NCBI GenBank assembly: GCA_026874595.1
Contig: CM049310.1
Location: forward strand, 40,863,558-40,927,557
DNA: 64,000 bases
Direction: 5' to 3'
Source of the DNA: Sipunculus nudus
Taxonomy: Eukaryota > Annelida > Sipuncula > Golfingiida > Sipunculidae
The notes under the pieces are model-generated. The model ran no database searches. It saw only the letters and a program-made list of their open reading frames with translations, and was not told the DNA's origin. Shown piece by piece: positions 1 through 15,100 of this stretch; the first letter of the stretch is position 1, and every line of letters starts with the position of its first letter. Made by a program: the position numbers and the translations under genes.

Positions 1-386
1 ATTGTTTAACTTGGTAGTAAAATATCTTCGTCATTGGATAATATATCTTGAGATTAGGTGTTTAGATATACAATGCCATATACATCGTATCATTTGGTGT
101 GATGTATCTACTTTAATAAACGGTCCCTCGGATGTTTGGTTAAACAAATATACGTTAATGAATTATCCCATATGTGGAGTTGTATTAAGGTTTCTATGTG
201 CATTATTATCTATTTTGTGATTTGGTCTTTTGATATTTTTCAACAAGTGGTCGGTGGTGTGGCTAAGTGTTACAGTATCTACTTCCAATCATACGATTTG
301 GCGTTAAGGTATATACATTAACTTCTAATTAACTTATTTACCTTGAAACAACTAGAATAATTTAGCATATGTAAGAAGAAGTATAA

Positions 387-427
387 TTAGGAGGGGGACC
401 GTACGTAGGAAAACCGGACCAATTTAA
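387..427 (-). CDS. kinase gene exon 17 (putative last exon with stop)
   Basis: 41 nt, acceptor TTTTTCAG|TT, coding KLVRFSYVRSPS then TAA, in phase with exon 16. Splice-site quality and phase support it, but such a short tail could occur by chance. An alternative is a further exon left of the window. A minus-strand ATTAAA at 112-117 could serve as a poly(A) signal. Confidence 0.5.
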
Positions 428-3400
428 CTGAAAAACATCATATTCTATCTTACCTAGCACATATCTTATTGTAGCGTCGATGTTATTTTTGCATAGATAA
501 TGAGACAAGTTAAACAATTTTGAAATTAACAATAATAGGATACAGGATATATATAGTATCGGACATACCCGAGAGAAAGTACTCCAGTACTTCGAGAATC
601 CTGGAAGCTCTAATACGGTTCTTTGGAATATACGGGAAGCAACGTAAGATGTAGGTGGATAGCGCTTGGGGTAGACATGCCGGGGCCTCCGGTCTTATAC
701 CGTGGGTCAGAACCTGCATGTAAAATACAAACAATAGTATACGAACTCCTGCTAAAATCCAGCTATTCCCTTGCCTTATCTGCAGAAATTATGTGAGTTC
801 TGACGTACGTATCGTACAAATTAATAAACTGTATAGTATTTTCGGTGCCGGATATTGGAGATGATTTGTCTACAAGTTTTTAGTTATCATAGCAATGTCG
901 ACAAAAGGAAAAAAAAATGCAGTCCAAGGTTTTTGTTTGCATATCTGCTGAAGTTAAAATGTAATCGTCTGATCTGAATCCAGATGTTCTTCTTTAATGT
1001 GTTTGGATTAATTTAGTGGGCCACCCATTAAAAAAGTACAAGACATATTCTTCAGTTAATAGACGTCAGATAAAGGCACCTTTTAAACCTTAATGGTTTT
1101 CCAAGGAACAGTTTACCCTTATATGGAAGGTCAAAGAAGGATTACATACAGGAAGGGACCCTCCGCAGGAAGTCCTCAGAGAAACACTTATGAAGGGGTT
1201 TCATCGCAAACATTTTAAATTAAAGGGTTCCCCCTCAAGCTGAAACGATGACTTGTTTATTTTTTAAGAACACTCATGAAAGAATTGCATCTAAATTGCT
1301 CAGGCCATATGCTTAATAATACCACGGGTTAGTTAGGCATAATATGAGGCATATAAAAAATTAGGTTTAATCTATGAAAAAGGTGATTTAAAGCTTATGC
1401 CAGGAACTGATTCAGTGGACGCAATACAAATTAGCAGAGTCTAATAATAACGGACGTAAAACGCAACGTGGGTTCTTGAGCAATATATATTCTTAATACG
1501 AAGCCAGCTGAGTCCAATGATACTGAATGATACTGAAACCAGAAGTCTTACAGGTATACCAAAATTCAAAACTGATATGATGAGAGAAGGTATAGGGAGA
1601 GACCGTCTTCCCATACCTCTTTAGCCTTTGCTGTAGCGTCCATCCCGTACAGTTCGTTGAAAGGAAAACATCCCATCGTTGCAGCCTCAAGAATCACGTG
1701 ACCAAGCATATATGTATCCGAGGCCAGCGAATAGCAGCACGCCAAGATTGACTCTGGTGCACTCCACAGTAACGGTACGGGGTCCTGTTTCTTACCTACA
1801 AGTGGTTACGATGTTTTTTAGACGTGCAGCCATTTGACACATTTTAACTATAAAGGTTGTCTTAAGTATAGCCATAACTGGGTCTGAATATTAAATGTGA
1901 TCGAAATGTCCCTGCTGAGAGAAATGAGGTTCAATATTTTTTATAAAAAACTACCTTCTAGATGGTTAAATTATTTCATAAGTAGCACAGGCAATAGCAC
2001 GTGTTTTTACGGGCAATCTTAAATTCTTTTCTTTCCAGATTTGTGCAATTGTTTATCTTGTATCGGGACATAGGTTACATTCTTACCGTGGAAGACAATA
2101 TCTTGGCTCAGCACAGCCATACTAAAGTCATGAAGCTTGACCTGAACGCCATCTTGCTGCTGACCCACCAAAAAACTGCTTCCGGTAAGGTTCCTGAGAA
2201 TGACTCCGCGTTCCTGGCAGTGGACAACAGCTCTTGTAATAGACAGCAGGTAGAGCTTGATGACGTCATGCAGGCTGAGTGGAGGACTAAGGTCTCTCTG
2301 TCAATAAGGCACATTCTTGATCAAAATGTACAAAATGTTATATATTCCGAACAAAACAGCATTTAGGACTAAAACATGATAATGCCAAAGGTTTGGAGGA
2401 GAGTAGAATGAATGACATTCCTTTTGTACGGAATGCGGCATGCGGCATGCTGAATGTCTGTTGAGAAATTTCATATGTAACGGCACAGCAGTATGCATGT
2501 TTTCTATCTGTTGCTCCTGAATACCATGAAGAACCGTAAAAAAATCCTACATGTAGAGATTCTTATTTCCGGATATGCATCCCGTATGCCGGATCCGCGC
2601 ATAGGGAATCTGACCTTATTTATTAAGTTGATACCTATTTTATCCGCATTGTGCATGCCGCATTTCGCACATAAGCAATCTTAGCTTAATTCTTCAGGGC
2701 GTGCTTTTTTTTTATAAAGGGCTGGAAAGATATCTGGAAGTCTTGACAAGTAGCGATACCATATAAGTGGTATTATTGACATTATAGAGACTGCAATATT
2801 TTTTAACTTTGTTGCGCCATCTAGCGGGGACAGATTCATGGCCCTTTAGCTCCAATGCCAAAGACCTTAACCACTTTGTTAAATCCTATCCATATTGACT
2901 AGAGTTTTTTTGAGAATATATTTTTAAAAATCAAACTGTACTAGTGATTATTTTTTTATCAATATAACTTTTCAATTTAATCTGTATAATTTCATGATTA
3001 ACCGATGGTACGTCAATATTCTTATAGTTCAGGTCAACTAATGCCAGGTACGGTAATCATTGTCAGCATTCGGGGTTAAATTCCACCAGTTTTGAGGGAA
3101 ATTTGACTTTGGTCTACCTGTCGCAGGAGGTGTTGTCCGAGGAGTTCAAATTTCTTTGGCACCTCCGCCAGGTAAAACGAAGGATGGATCTCATTCTGGA
3201 ACGCCAAGAGGGAAACTATATGGGTGTGTGGTGATAACGCCAACAAGGACTCTACCTCCCCTTTGTGTTTCTCCTTTGAGTGATTGTCAGTATTGAAAAT
3301 GTAAGGGTTCAGGATTTTGGCAATAATAGTCATTTTGTCTGGCTCTATTGCGCCGTTCCACAAGACAGAGCCGGGGTTATAGTCTAGCTTTTGCTTGTTT

Positions 3401-6400
3401 TCCCTTCCTAACCCGTTCTGAGTCTCCAGTCTCATCTGAACAACACGAAAGTGTTCCTCTAGCGTTTTACGGAGGTTGCATGTGATCAATGACTTGTCGT
3501 CCTTGGATAGGTTGTTCTTCTTGAAAAATACCCGCTCCATACTGGATCTGACCAAGCGGCAGTTATGATGAAGTAGGTTCAAACATTGCTGTTTGGCCAC
3601 AGACATCAAGTTTGGCTTCTCGGTATAACTCTCCAAAAACTGAAGCAGTCCGTACCCCTCGTCTCTGGTTGGGTCCCCAAGTATCGTTTTACATTCAACT
3701 GCAAGGAAAATGTAACAAATGAATCCTTTTACGACAACCTTCAAAGTTAGTTAGCTGTTTGATAACAATAGCCAGGGGATCGTGCTTGTAGAATACTTCT
3801 GTATACATGGTATTGGTTTTCGTAAATGGTACACTGCATTTTTTTATGATTTACCCTGATTTATACTTATACGTAACCAGTTCTCCAGTTTCTGCTCTTT
3901 TATTCTTAAGTCCAAAAACGTTCGGATTATTAATTTTCTCTTAAAATGTTCTGATGTTTCACGCTGAAGATATCAAAGAACATTTACCTTCATGGTTGGT
4001 GTGAAGCAATCCTTTCTCATCGATGGAACACACAGACACTACAAACCACTGCTGTTCTCCAATGTTTTTAGTTTTCCGTAGTTTCTTCACCAAAATGTTC
4101 ACAATACTGAATAAATTGAATTTTAAATGTGCCTGAAATATTAAAACAATATACTTGATAGCAGTCGAATTAATTTGCACAGTGTAAAGTGCTAGTGTTA
4201 TGTGCAAGAATCGAAAGAACGAAACCTATTTGAAAAACGAATAATTATATATCGAATCCAACTGTATACTGTATGTTGAATTGGAGAACTTTTTACTGTA
4301 TGTTGAACTGGATTCTTTGCAGTATTTAATAATTGAAATGTTCCTTATATCTAATGTGACGTATAAAATGAAGTTAAAATGTATCATGTAGATTAACAAT
4401 TAGTACAATACTTATTCTGAAAGGTAGAAAACATAAAGTATTCACTACAGTAGAAGACGTCTTGTGCCAGACTGGATTATTAGAGGGGAAAAGTGCAGGG
4501 ATGGGGCACAATGCAGTGTCCAGCATATGGCCCTACCTGAATTGCTATGTATTGAAGGAGACGATTCTTCTCCATGCTGGAACGTGACTCAGAGATGTCG
4601 TGGATCAATTTCTTGGCGGCTTCATCAGCATTCTCTATATATATGCTCTCCTCACAAAGGTCTATCGTTCTGTTAAGCAAGTCCCGGTTGTACAAGAACG
4701 TCTGTGTCGGTAGTTTCTCTGAGAAACGTTCAAGAACTTTCTCTAAAAATCGCTGTATGGTTTCGAATTGGACTCTTCTGTGTGGACTTCCTTGGCACTT
4801 ACTGCCCCCTCCGCTATGCACTCTTCGTAGGACATCGATCACCTTTCGGCAAGTGTCTCTGGTTATGGAATGGTTTACTGTACCAAGAAGTGTCCCGAGG
4901 TATATATGAACAATGACTCTCGTGTAGCAGTGGAACAACCCTTCTAGAACGTCAAGACTTAGGTGTAGACAGCATGGGTTAAGCACTGATTCAGTCAACT
5001 GAAGCTCTGCTTCTGGCAGAACCCGCATTAGATGTTGGTCTCGGACCGGGATCAGAGTTAAGACGTCACAAGCAGATTTAAATGCTTCCAGTTTGACACT
5101 TCTGTCAGGATTATTGCAGCCCAGCTGGATCAACCCAGGGAGGTCTCTTCGCTCATAAAGTTTGGGGATTATAACCTGGATATTCTCCTGTGGAACTGGT
5201 AGGGTTGCCAATTCAACACCAGCGAATGGTCCAACTTGTAGATAAGAAAAATACATACCCATGAGAATTCTAAGAGCATAAAACTATTTCTGTATACACT
5301 GTATGCATATTTTTATTTCCTTGAAAGAAACATTTATATTAAAAGCAAACATTTTATCTATCACTTACTGGATTTTTCCTACTATAAATACATAATTATT
5401 GAGGTTTGGTCTTACAGTGGGAAAAAAATCATATATTTATAATGATACATGATGCAATTATCATGATGAAATGATTATTATCCGATAATGAGTGTTGTGG
5501 AAGTATATAAAAGCCTCATGAAGCATTCTAGTCTGAATGATACGAATATGTTAACATCCGTGTTCTTTGTTTAAAATATAAATACATAAAAAATATACAC
5601 ACTTTATACAGGCGACAAATCTGGTTTCTCCTCACCGGGGACACTTCAGCACCATGCCAATGGTTATTTTTTTAAATTGTTATGGGTAATTAAAAGGTCA
5701 TGAAAACAAGCGAGTATCGCACTTTGTCGAAGTACTGGTAATCTGGCGATTTATTAATTGTTGTGAGCGCTTCAAGGAACAGACCGAGGACTTTATTTAA
5801 ACGCGTAACTGTAGAATTACAGGATATTACTGCGTGGAAGCAAATTCTGCTACCTACAACTGGATGATTCCAGGAGACATCAGCTGTGAAAAAAATGTTA
5901 TTCTACGCCCAGAAAGAATAGTCTGTGCGTGATGAGTGAACTTTACCTCGAGAGGTAAATGATTATACTCCGGCAAAGGACTGTTGAAAGGTTGTAGATT
6001 CGAGTATATGTTGACTGTTTGTAAACTGTATACACAGCGCGAGCAACCCAGTGAGACAAACAGAGCTACATCCTGGTGTCACGTGTGCGCGTTGGTCATG
6101 TGATCATGAACAGCATAAAAAAAAGGACTCCTCCATGAACTATATAGTAAATGGACTTATTATTATTTCAGTGTAAGTTAACATTCATATGTATATCAAC
6201 ACTGTTTGAAAATATGGAGCGCCTCTCCTGAGAATGTAAGTAACTTCTTTATTTAATATATTAATAATTTTTTGTTAACCCATGCCAAATTTGTCTTTTT
6301 TGGAGTGTAAGGATGTATGAGTTCAACCAGTTGGTTTGACTTTTAAAAGAACCTGGACGTTCACATCTTTACTGCTGTTAAAACGTTAGAGACATCAATA

Positions 6401-6829
6401 CCAGTATATCTCACCTTCCTTGCAAACAAGGTTCTTGTGCACTTGAATCTTAGTTGTTAGACTTGTTTTCATGTGCGGCGTCATCGCACTCAGAGGTACG
6501 AAATCTGAGGAATTCCGCGTGTGTTGAGGACTGCAGTACATGGCTTCATTCCGCATCACGTCCCTTAGGAACTGGTACCCAGCCTCGTCTTCTTCTTTTT
6601 GGTCACTTGCCGGTGGCACTTTACCATCCGGTGTGGGGTGTTGCTGTGATGAGGGTCTTGGGAATTTTACGTTATTGTTGGGTGAGGGGACCGGATCCCG
6701 GGGCGATTCAGGGTTTGGTGGTATTCCTATGTTGCCTGATGTGGGGTTAGACTCCGGTAGCGATGTTATGTGTCCAGGTAAACCAAGAGCGTTCCTGTCA
6801 ATGCATATGACAGAATGCATAACCTTATA

Positions 6830-6891
<62 letters not shown>

Positions 6892-9114
6892 ATGTATGTT
6901 TATATCCAGCTTGAAGACAAAAGCCCCTTCGCCCTTTAATATCACGGATAAATTAAAATTAGAAACTTGATTATTAATATTAAGAAGTAATTTAAAATTG
7001 CATTATGACTGGGACATCCATGGACAAATACGAGTGCATTAAATTAGAAAAAGATTGACTGACCAAGTACCACTTTGTTTCCGTCATGTTTTTACTGCTT
7101 TATTCAAATGCACAAACATTTCCATTAAATCTAAGTAGGCGATTTTGAAAACTAAAAAGGACAAGGGTTGACCTCTCCCTCCGACTAACCTGAAAATGCA
7201 TATTCCCTATTTGGTAATGAGGAAATAGAAAAAAAAACATTATCCTAGTAATAACAGCTTACTAAGACTTGCCAATGTGCACCCATGCATACCGTTATTT
7301 TTAAACAAGAACAAGTTATCAAGTTGAACGGCATATGGCACTAATGATTAAAAGTGTTCTTGGGTGTTAGAGATGTCCCGCCAGGATGTCCTACATGTTT
7401 TATATTAGACGGTTCTATTCAAACACAAAAAAAGATAATAATCATGACCTTACTAATACTAGTATTATTACCACTATTAGTGGTGATAATAATAATAATA
7501 ATAATAATAGATCATTATCATTATCATTATTATTTTTTTTTTATCATTCCTTAAGGTGTGATGTCAAGTGTTGCCAGAAGTCCTCACCTGTCTAAGAACG
7601 GATGTTTTAGCAACTTCCACGCCTCTGGCCGCTCCGCCGGGTTTACTGTCAGGCATCTAGACAAAAAGATAATATAACTGTGGTGGAATCGTGTATGAAC
7701 ATTATGAACAATCGGGGAGACTCTTCAAAACGTTATTGATTTTCCTCCACTAGATGTCAGCACATACTGCTGTTCATGCCAACATTTCAATGATAAAAAA
7801 AAACACAAAAAGAACTGTTCATACATGGCTGTGCAGTTCCAGACAAATTCTTATTTAATCACCATTATTTCTTTCCTATTTATTAACCTCCGCAACAACG
7901 ATCTAAAAATTAATTTTTATATATGCTTTTTTTAATAACCCTACAAATTAAGGTGGGTCAACGATTTGGAAAAGAATTATCGTTTACTCTCGATTTACAT
8001 CCTTCATAATGTCTGCATTTATAGTGCACTGATAGTGCACTTTTCATTTACAATGTTCATGGCCTCTAGGAAATGGCCCAATGAAGAATCTATACGATTA
8101 TGGTGTGGGTCCGGCTCATACTCCGGATCCAGGAAGGAATTCAGGAATATTCTTAAATGCGCAGTCAATTATGCTCGATTGCGCCTGGGAAGATGGATCG
8201 AATGGGAGAAACCAAACACTTGTTGGGCAAACTTACGCACCAAAGCTCAAAAAGGGTCAAAAAGCGAATGAACACACGGGTTTGCGGAGTATCCCACATT
8301 CATGACGCCAATATGGCGGAGGCTTGGTTTCCTAAAAATGTATATTTCTAGTTTTAAATTGTTCTCCCAATTAAAAAATCTGATACACTTTGTCGTCTTA
8401 CTTCTGAAGAAAGTCCTGCGCATGCTCACAGAGGCTTGCTGGAACAGTGGGAAGGGGTTCAAAATGTTCTCGATAATATAAAAGTCCCTCATCCGCTTCA
8501 AACTAAAAAGAAAATCACAGAGAACAGTTTTAATATAAATGTTAAGATGATGGACCAAGATTTTAATGACAGGTCAAATGAATCATCACAAGTGAAGATT
8601 GTAATTGTCCGATTACTTTTATCAGGTGCTGCTCCCTACCGGAAGCATTATGATTCAGGGTAAATGTGAAACCTGGAATTTGTTAAGAAATGTTAAGAAG
8701 AAACTTATATGCAGACCCCATAGGTTTAAACAGGTAAAAAGCAAAAAAAAGGTTTATATTTTGAAATTCTCCCCACAAAAATTGAAGGGTACATCTTTTA
8801 CCATACTCTCCTCCATATAACACTCTGTTGCCAGAACCTAAATACAGAAAACCCTATAAAATAACAATGGAGGAAACTCGCACATCAGAGGTGTATGTTT
8901 ATAAATGCGGGTGCATGTGCGTGTGTGCGATGACTTTCAACAGAATGCATGTATGCATGTACACTCAGTTAAGTAAAAAAAAACAGTGAAGAGAGTTTTG
9001 TTGGCTCTTTTTATGGAGCAGTCCAAAGAAACTCCTCTTTTTGGATCCGAACCTGATTGTCCATGCTGTATTCCATGAGTGGTTACTTAAGTCTGTTACA
9101 CTGACCATAACCAC

Positions 9115-9184
<70 letters not shown>

Positions 9185-12100
9185 CGTCCCAGGGCTTTGT
9201 TTAACTATTTAAAGAGTATTCTTTACAAATAACTGTTGTCATTAAAATATGCAGATGTTCCGCACATTTTGTGTACAGTAATAACATAACAAATATACAT
9301 GTATTTACTTTGGTACGCCCTAATGGTGTTGACCTGTCTGCAAAAACTATGGCGTAATTACAAATTTTCATATATGTTTATCCATGTTATGTAGGAGGGA
9401 CGTATGTGTGACGTAACAAAAATATGACGTACACGTACCACTGTGACGTTATCTCTATGAATCGTCTAATGGATCTAGTTTAAGATCGTCGGCTTAGGTG
9501 GTCAATGGTATGTCGAAGGACCGTACAAGTAATATTTCTTTCTGAGATCAATCGCATGGACTCCATACACGAGAGATTTTTTTTGCTATTAGATAATCGC
9601 CATATTTGCTTGATTTGTCCCGATTTAAATAAAGGTAAGCTTTAGGGCATTTTCTTAAAATGATATCACGAAAAGCAGAAGGACAAGTGTATAGAGTATG
9701 ATTAAAAGTTTTCACTTTGTGACGTCACTATTGTCTTATAAATTGCTCTCGGTACCATAGACATGGAAAGTCTTCCATGGAGGAACGTATTGTCCAGCTT
9801 TCCCGGAAAGTCGCCATCTTAATTAGGTCAACCGATAAAACCAACGCAGCAGGGTCGAAAAGTAAATACTCTTAAATAATTTCTTTACACAAAACATCTG
9901 CAAATATGTGTAAGGATAAAAATTATTTTTAAAGAATATTCTTAAAACCGTTATCGCGGGAGAACTCGGATTATATACTCAATCGAACCTGGCTGTAAAT
10001 AGTAAATGTATTTACCTTAAGTGTATCGAAGGGGGATTTCCCGGTGGCCGCTTTTATCAGGGTGGCGCCGGCAGACCAAATGTCTCCCTATAATCAAAAA
10101 AGGAAAGGAAGCTTATTAAATCAAAAACACTGTAAAAGTAAACATGTTAAATATCAGGTTTGCTGATACATGGAAACGGCTGTATTATGCAAAGATTGCA
10201 TGTGCATTCAATGCAGAACCAGAATACAGATAAATGATTCGCTATATATGTAGAATGATTTTTGCCAGTCCCATATGGTTTTCCCTGGGCGACAAAGAAA
10301 AATATGCATTTTGCCGTGCATATGACATCTCTAAACACGCATTCGGCATGCCACATTTACGCCACATGCATATGAAATCTTGAGCCCTTATTTCATTGGG
10401 CTGCAAATGCTGGTGACAAGTTTGAGTTACAAAATTGAAAAAAAGTACGCGAATCAGCAGCAATTTTCACGTGGAATTACACTGATTGTTCTCATACATG
10501 TCGTGCGATACACTCCATTAGCAGTGGTTACGCTATGCTCAACTATTCGCTCCGCTGTAACCGCTGCACGAAACCGCGGTTGCCCGTAAGGTTTGGCCAC
10601 CAGGCGGTGCTGTCTCAGTGGAATTCCCTTCTGCATAATATTTTACCACCCCGTTGGAATACACAGGATGCAATCGTTACCTTTCAGGACAATCTCTATA
10701 ATAACTTGCTGATTTGGCCTGAGGTCAGTTAATTATCCCCCACTGTTTGCAAATTTCCTCTCCTGCAGTGCTGCACAACGAGCTCCGCACTGGCGCAGCC
10801 ATCTTTGTTTACACGCTGAGCCAATCAGATTTTGTTTTACGAACTCCGCATGGGCGCTCCCATATTTGTTTACACGCTGAGCCAATCAGATTTTGTTTTA
10901 CCCAACGTCGGATTGCTGGGTGTTTAGCTGCTTGCCAAACCTGAAGAATCCTCTTCCATTTCTCACAGCGTGTGAGTGGAAGGTCTCCGGGAGCTCACGC
11001 GCTGTGTTCAGAGCGTATAGTCGTGCGACAAAATTGCAATTTTTTTCACCTTACATTTTTGTCTCCAATTAGTCACAATTTAGTTTCATAGATCGTCATA
11101 CCTCACAAAGTTGTCTCACATTTCCTGCGCTTTCCGACACCGGGAAACTAAATTTAGAACTGTTCAAGACAGGTTCGAAACACCCAAGACGAAAATGTGA
11201 CTATTTTCAGCGAATATTTGTAGCACGAATATGTTTAACTTGTTCAAAACGAGGCTCTGCGACACACACGATGAATTTGAGAACCCCTGCGATCGTTTCG
11301 TAAATTTTAGAAACCCCGTCGAATATGCCGTTCGCAATAAGTCCACAAAAGTCGTAAAGCTCCGGTCACGCACAGTTGCCGAGGGTAATGCGTGGGTCTG
11401 TATACAGTGTCTATACTGGTACATGTTATTTACAACCAATAATTCACCGAAACTTAATACTGAAAAACGAATGGCATCATAGTTGTCTGCCAAGGAGAGT
11501 ATATTGAAAACAGTGGATTATTCCTACACGGTTGTACCTGCAATCTACCATAAACATTGCCCTCTAGAGTATATAGAGACTGAAGGTATATAATTCCTGG
11601 TATGCTACGTTATGAGAACAAGCCTGGATTATAAAAAAAGGGTTTCTACTTAAAAAAGGGACGGTGTAAGTATAAAGGCAGTTTCATAAAAATAATATCT
11701 TACCTTTGCCGTGCACTGCTGTTTGCATTTTATTACTTCCGGGGCCATGTATTCTAAGGTTCCTGCATAAAGAATATATATATAGAGAGCTCATTTTGGT
11801 ACACGTTTAGGGATTTTCATTTAAACTGCTGGGCTCTACATACCCTTATTTCTTGTGATTGGGCTGCATGATTTCCAAACAGGGATTTTGTACACCACTA
11901 ATATTAATTCATGTGAGTGCGCATGCGCGCATATTTCCACTCAACATGTCTTTTATGGAAATGATTTTTTTTACAAAGCACACATAGGAATACAATAATT
12001 TACAAAAATAGAAAATATATAACAAGGTGAAATGAGCATTTACAAACATGAAGAAAATATTTCAGCACCACGCAACGAATTTTTAACATACTTATAATAT

Positions 12101-15100
12101 GATTTTAAGTATATCGAATGAAAATTGTGTCAGTACTCATGTAACATATGGCAGACATCAATAAAAGACACTAAATCTGACCAATGTGGTCGGTCAGTTC
12201 ACATGCAAAATTCCAAAATAATATCAATTTTCTGAACCCACAATATTTTTCAGTCTGGTCCAGAAGGTTTCATGTTTTGAAAGTTTTCCTTTTGATATTG
12301 CCATTTTCATATTGATATTTTGAATAGACACAGGTCAATAACAAAGCAAAAAGCAAACAAATAAATTCAACAACCGACTGAGATTTTATTTAATTAACAA
12401 ATATTTCCCTACATGAACACCAGGGCAATTCTTTTCTGGATAAAGCTGACTAAAACATCCGGCGAGTGTGAGCTAGTTACATAATTTGTCGAAAGATGAC
12501 AAATGTTATACAGTGATAAGTGGTGTAACACCGCAGCAGTGAAGGGTGTGCATGGGTCACGTGGTTGTAAGAATGCATTCTTCACTCAGAGGATTTATCT
12601 ATGGGTAATGTCAAGTATATATCAGATCAGAGACTTGGTTGACAGGGCACGAAGAGAGGGCTTCACATTGATCTTAAAACAACTCATTTTATATCAGTGG
12701 AACAAACATAAAAATATACAAACATTCACTTTCTGTGAAGACATGTAATATCGTGGCAAAACAGGTTTTATCGGACTTCCGCAAATATATTAGACATACG
12801 GGCAAAACCATTTCAGTGGTTATGTGAACACATGTAGCAAGCACGGGTTTAACATATATACACGGCACTGGCCCAGGAGAACTATTTTATCGTTGATTTT
12901 GGCTCATGTATAAAAAAAATGTAACTTAAAGTTGAATTTATATTGTTTAATTAACGAGTATATATATAATTCTTTTCAAAATACGGGTTGTTATATAATT
13001 GTTTTATATATTTTATATTTAAAATTAAAAAAAAGCAAGAATTGAATTTTTTTTAATTTTTCAATGTTTAGCTATGAAAGACAATATTTTGGGACACATC
13101 ATTATGAACTAGAGCACATACGACATTATTCACATAGGTTATTCTTTGGATCATTTTATCTCAGTTTACAATAACTTCTCCAAAACATACCATATTTGAT
13201 ATATATAATTGTTAATATGTCTCCTTTGTGGGTTTTTTTTTTGCCTAAAATTAATTTGAAGGTTTTTGTTCAGGAATACGTGGATAATAAAATTGTTTTT
13301 AGAGTATATACGCTGTAAAATTATAGCTTTTGACTTATCACACACACAAACTTTTTTATTCTATGTAAATTTTGGATGAATAAATTTTGTCTGCATTACT
13401 CGTGCTGGAATAAATCGTTTTCATTAACAATTGAAACATAATTAAGTCTCAAAATTTAAGTTTCTTCGATAAAAACAAAGTTTCTTGTTACCAATATTAA
13501 GAAAATCTTAGCATATAGAAAATATACATTTCAACTGGTCCAAAAATTGAAGCCAGGTCACATCATACTCGGGGGCTAGTCCTGCTACAATACATTGAAA
13601 CCTTTACCTGGCAGGCCGAATGAGATTTATGGAAACGTGTAGCTTACCTATGGCGTAATTGGATGGGCCCGGTTCATGCATGTTCGCCAACTCCCGGGAC
13701 AGACCAAAATCAGTTATCTTCAGGATCTGTTGTTCTTCATCAATCAATAAATTACTGTCTTTAATGTCTCTGTGTACCACATTCCTTCCGTGCTGAAATA
13801 ATGAAAGAAAGGCGAATTCATTATAGGCGCATTTTATACATAATATTCCACGTGTGCCCATTTTGTCATTTTAAAGGCCACCAGTACAGAGGAAAAAGTA
13901 TAAACCACAAATATAGCCACAGAAAAAATATTAGACCTTTTATCGAACTTTACACCTACCAGAAAGGAAAGTCCTTCCATTAGGTGTGCCGCCCAGTGAC
14001 GCAGTTCCGGTTCATTTTCCAATAGTGGACCTTTATCTTTGATTCTCTCTGTTAGTGTGCCTAAGTTTACATGAGCATAAATCAACACAAAGATTACATT
14101 TTTTATGGCCTGATTAAATACCTCATTTAACACGATCGTATATCCATCATAATAATGCATATATTATATATCAAGAAGGATGTATAATTATAGTCATATA
14201 GCAATATCTCTTCACCTCACTGATAAAGCTTACACATGACGTACGGCTCAGGGGCCTGTTGCAATAAAAATATACTGGACTTAAGCCCTGTAGCGAGCCC
14301 AAATACCTTGGTTAAAATTGTGACGTCATAATAGTTACCATAGTGACGTAAAGATGCCGCTTGGCTTAGGTCACCTACATGACTTAAGTCGCCTTACTGT
14401 AACACATTCATGATCTTTAAAATAAATGAAGTATATTTACCTCCTGTGACTAGTTCCATTAAGATGCGGAGACATTTTTTATCCCCCTCGCAGCCGATGT
14501 AGCGGACGATGTTCCTATGCGCTGGGAGCTGTGATAAAATCTCCACCTCTTCAGTTAGCTTTCTAGTGTTATAGCTGCAAAATAGCAATTTACTAAAGTA
14601 AAATAAAAGTAACAATTATCAAAACAAATATCGGTCACAAAAAAAGAATCTCCTAACTGATGAACGTCTGTGCAGACATTCCCTACAGGCTCACTTTTAA
14701 CGCTAAGACGTTTTATTTTTTTCACTGCTTGGGAAGTCATATAAATGAAATGATACAACATAAGAATTTTTTTTTTGCAAATTTCACATCAAATATCGGA
14801 TAAATCACGGATGTTTTTTTAATTTTTCAACATATATCGGATTTAAACACAGTATCTGGAGAAAATAAGAGCAAATGAAATACATGACGTGTGTGACAAA
14901 ATTTATTTTACGCCATAAAAGAGTCTCTACGTTTAATGGTTGCTGGACGTGATTTCACCTGAAGCCTGCATATTACACTTTGTTTTATACTTTGTATGAA
15001 TAATGTCAGAACCAGTATCCAGTCAGCGTTTATGATAATTAAATTTTTACTGCCACCGTCTTGACAATGTTTAACGTCTGACCACTGCTGTTTGTCAGTC

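Noticed and set aside
4574-4916. Plus-strand open frames opposite kinase exon 11
   Set aside because: Antisense shadows of a well-supported exon.
11231-11482. 83-codon plus-strand open frame in kinase intron 6
   Set aside because: No domain, no homologue recognised, and an equally long open frame lies on the other strand.
14640-14761. Open frame upstream of kinase exon 3 with SQAVKKIKRLS
   Set aside because: It resembles a kinase lysine block by chance; phase and acceptor support exon 3 starting at 14,574.
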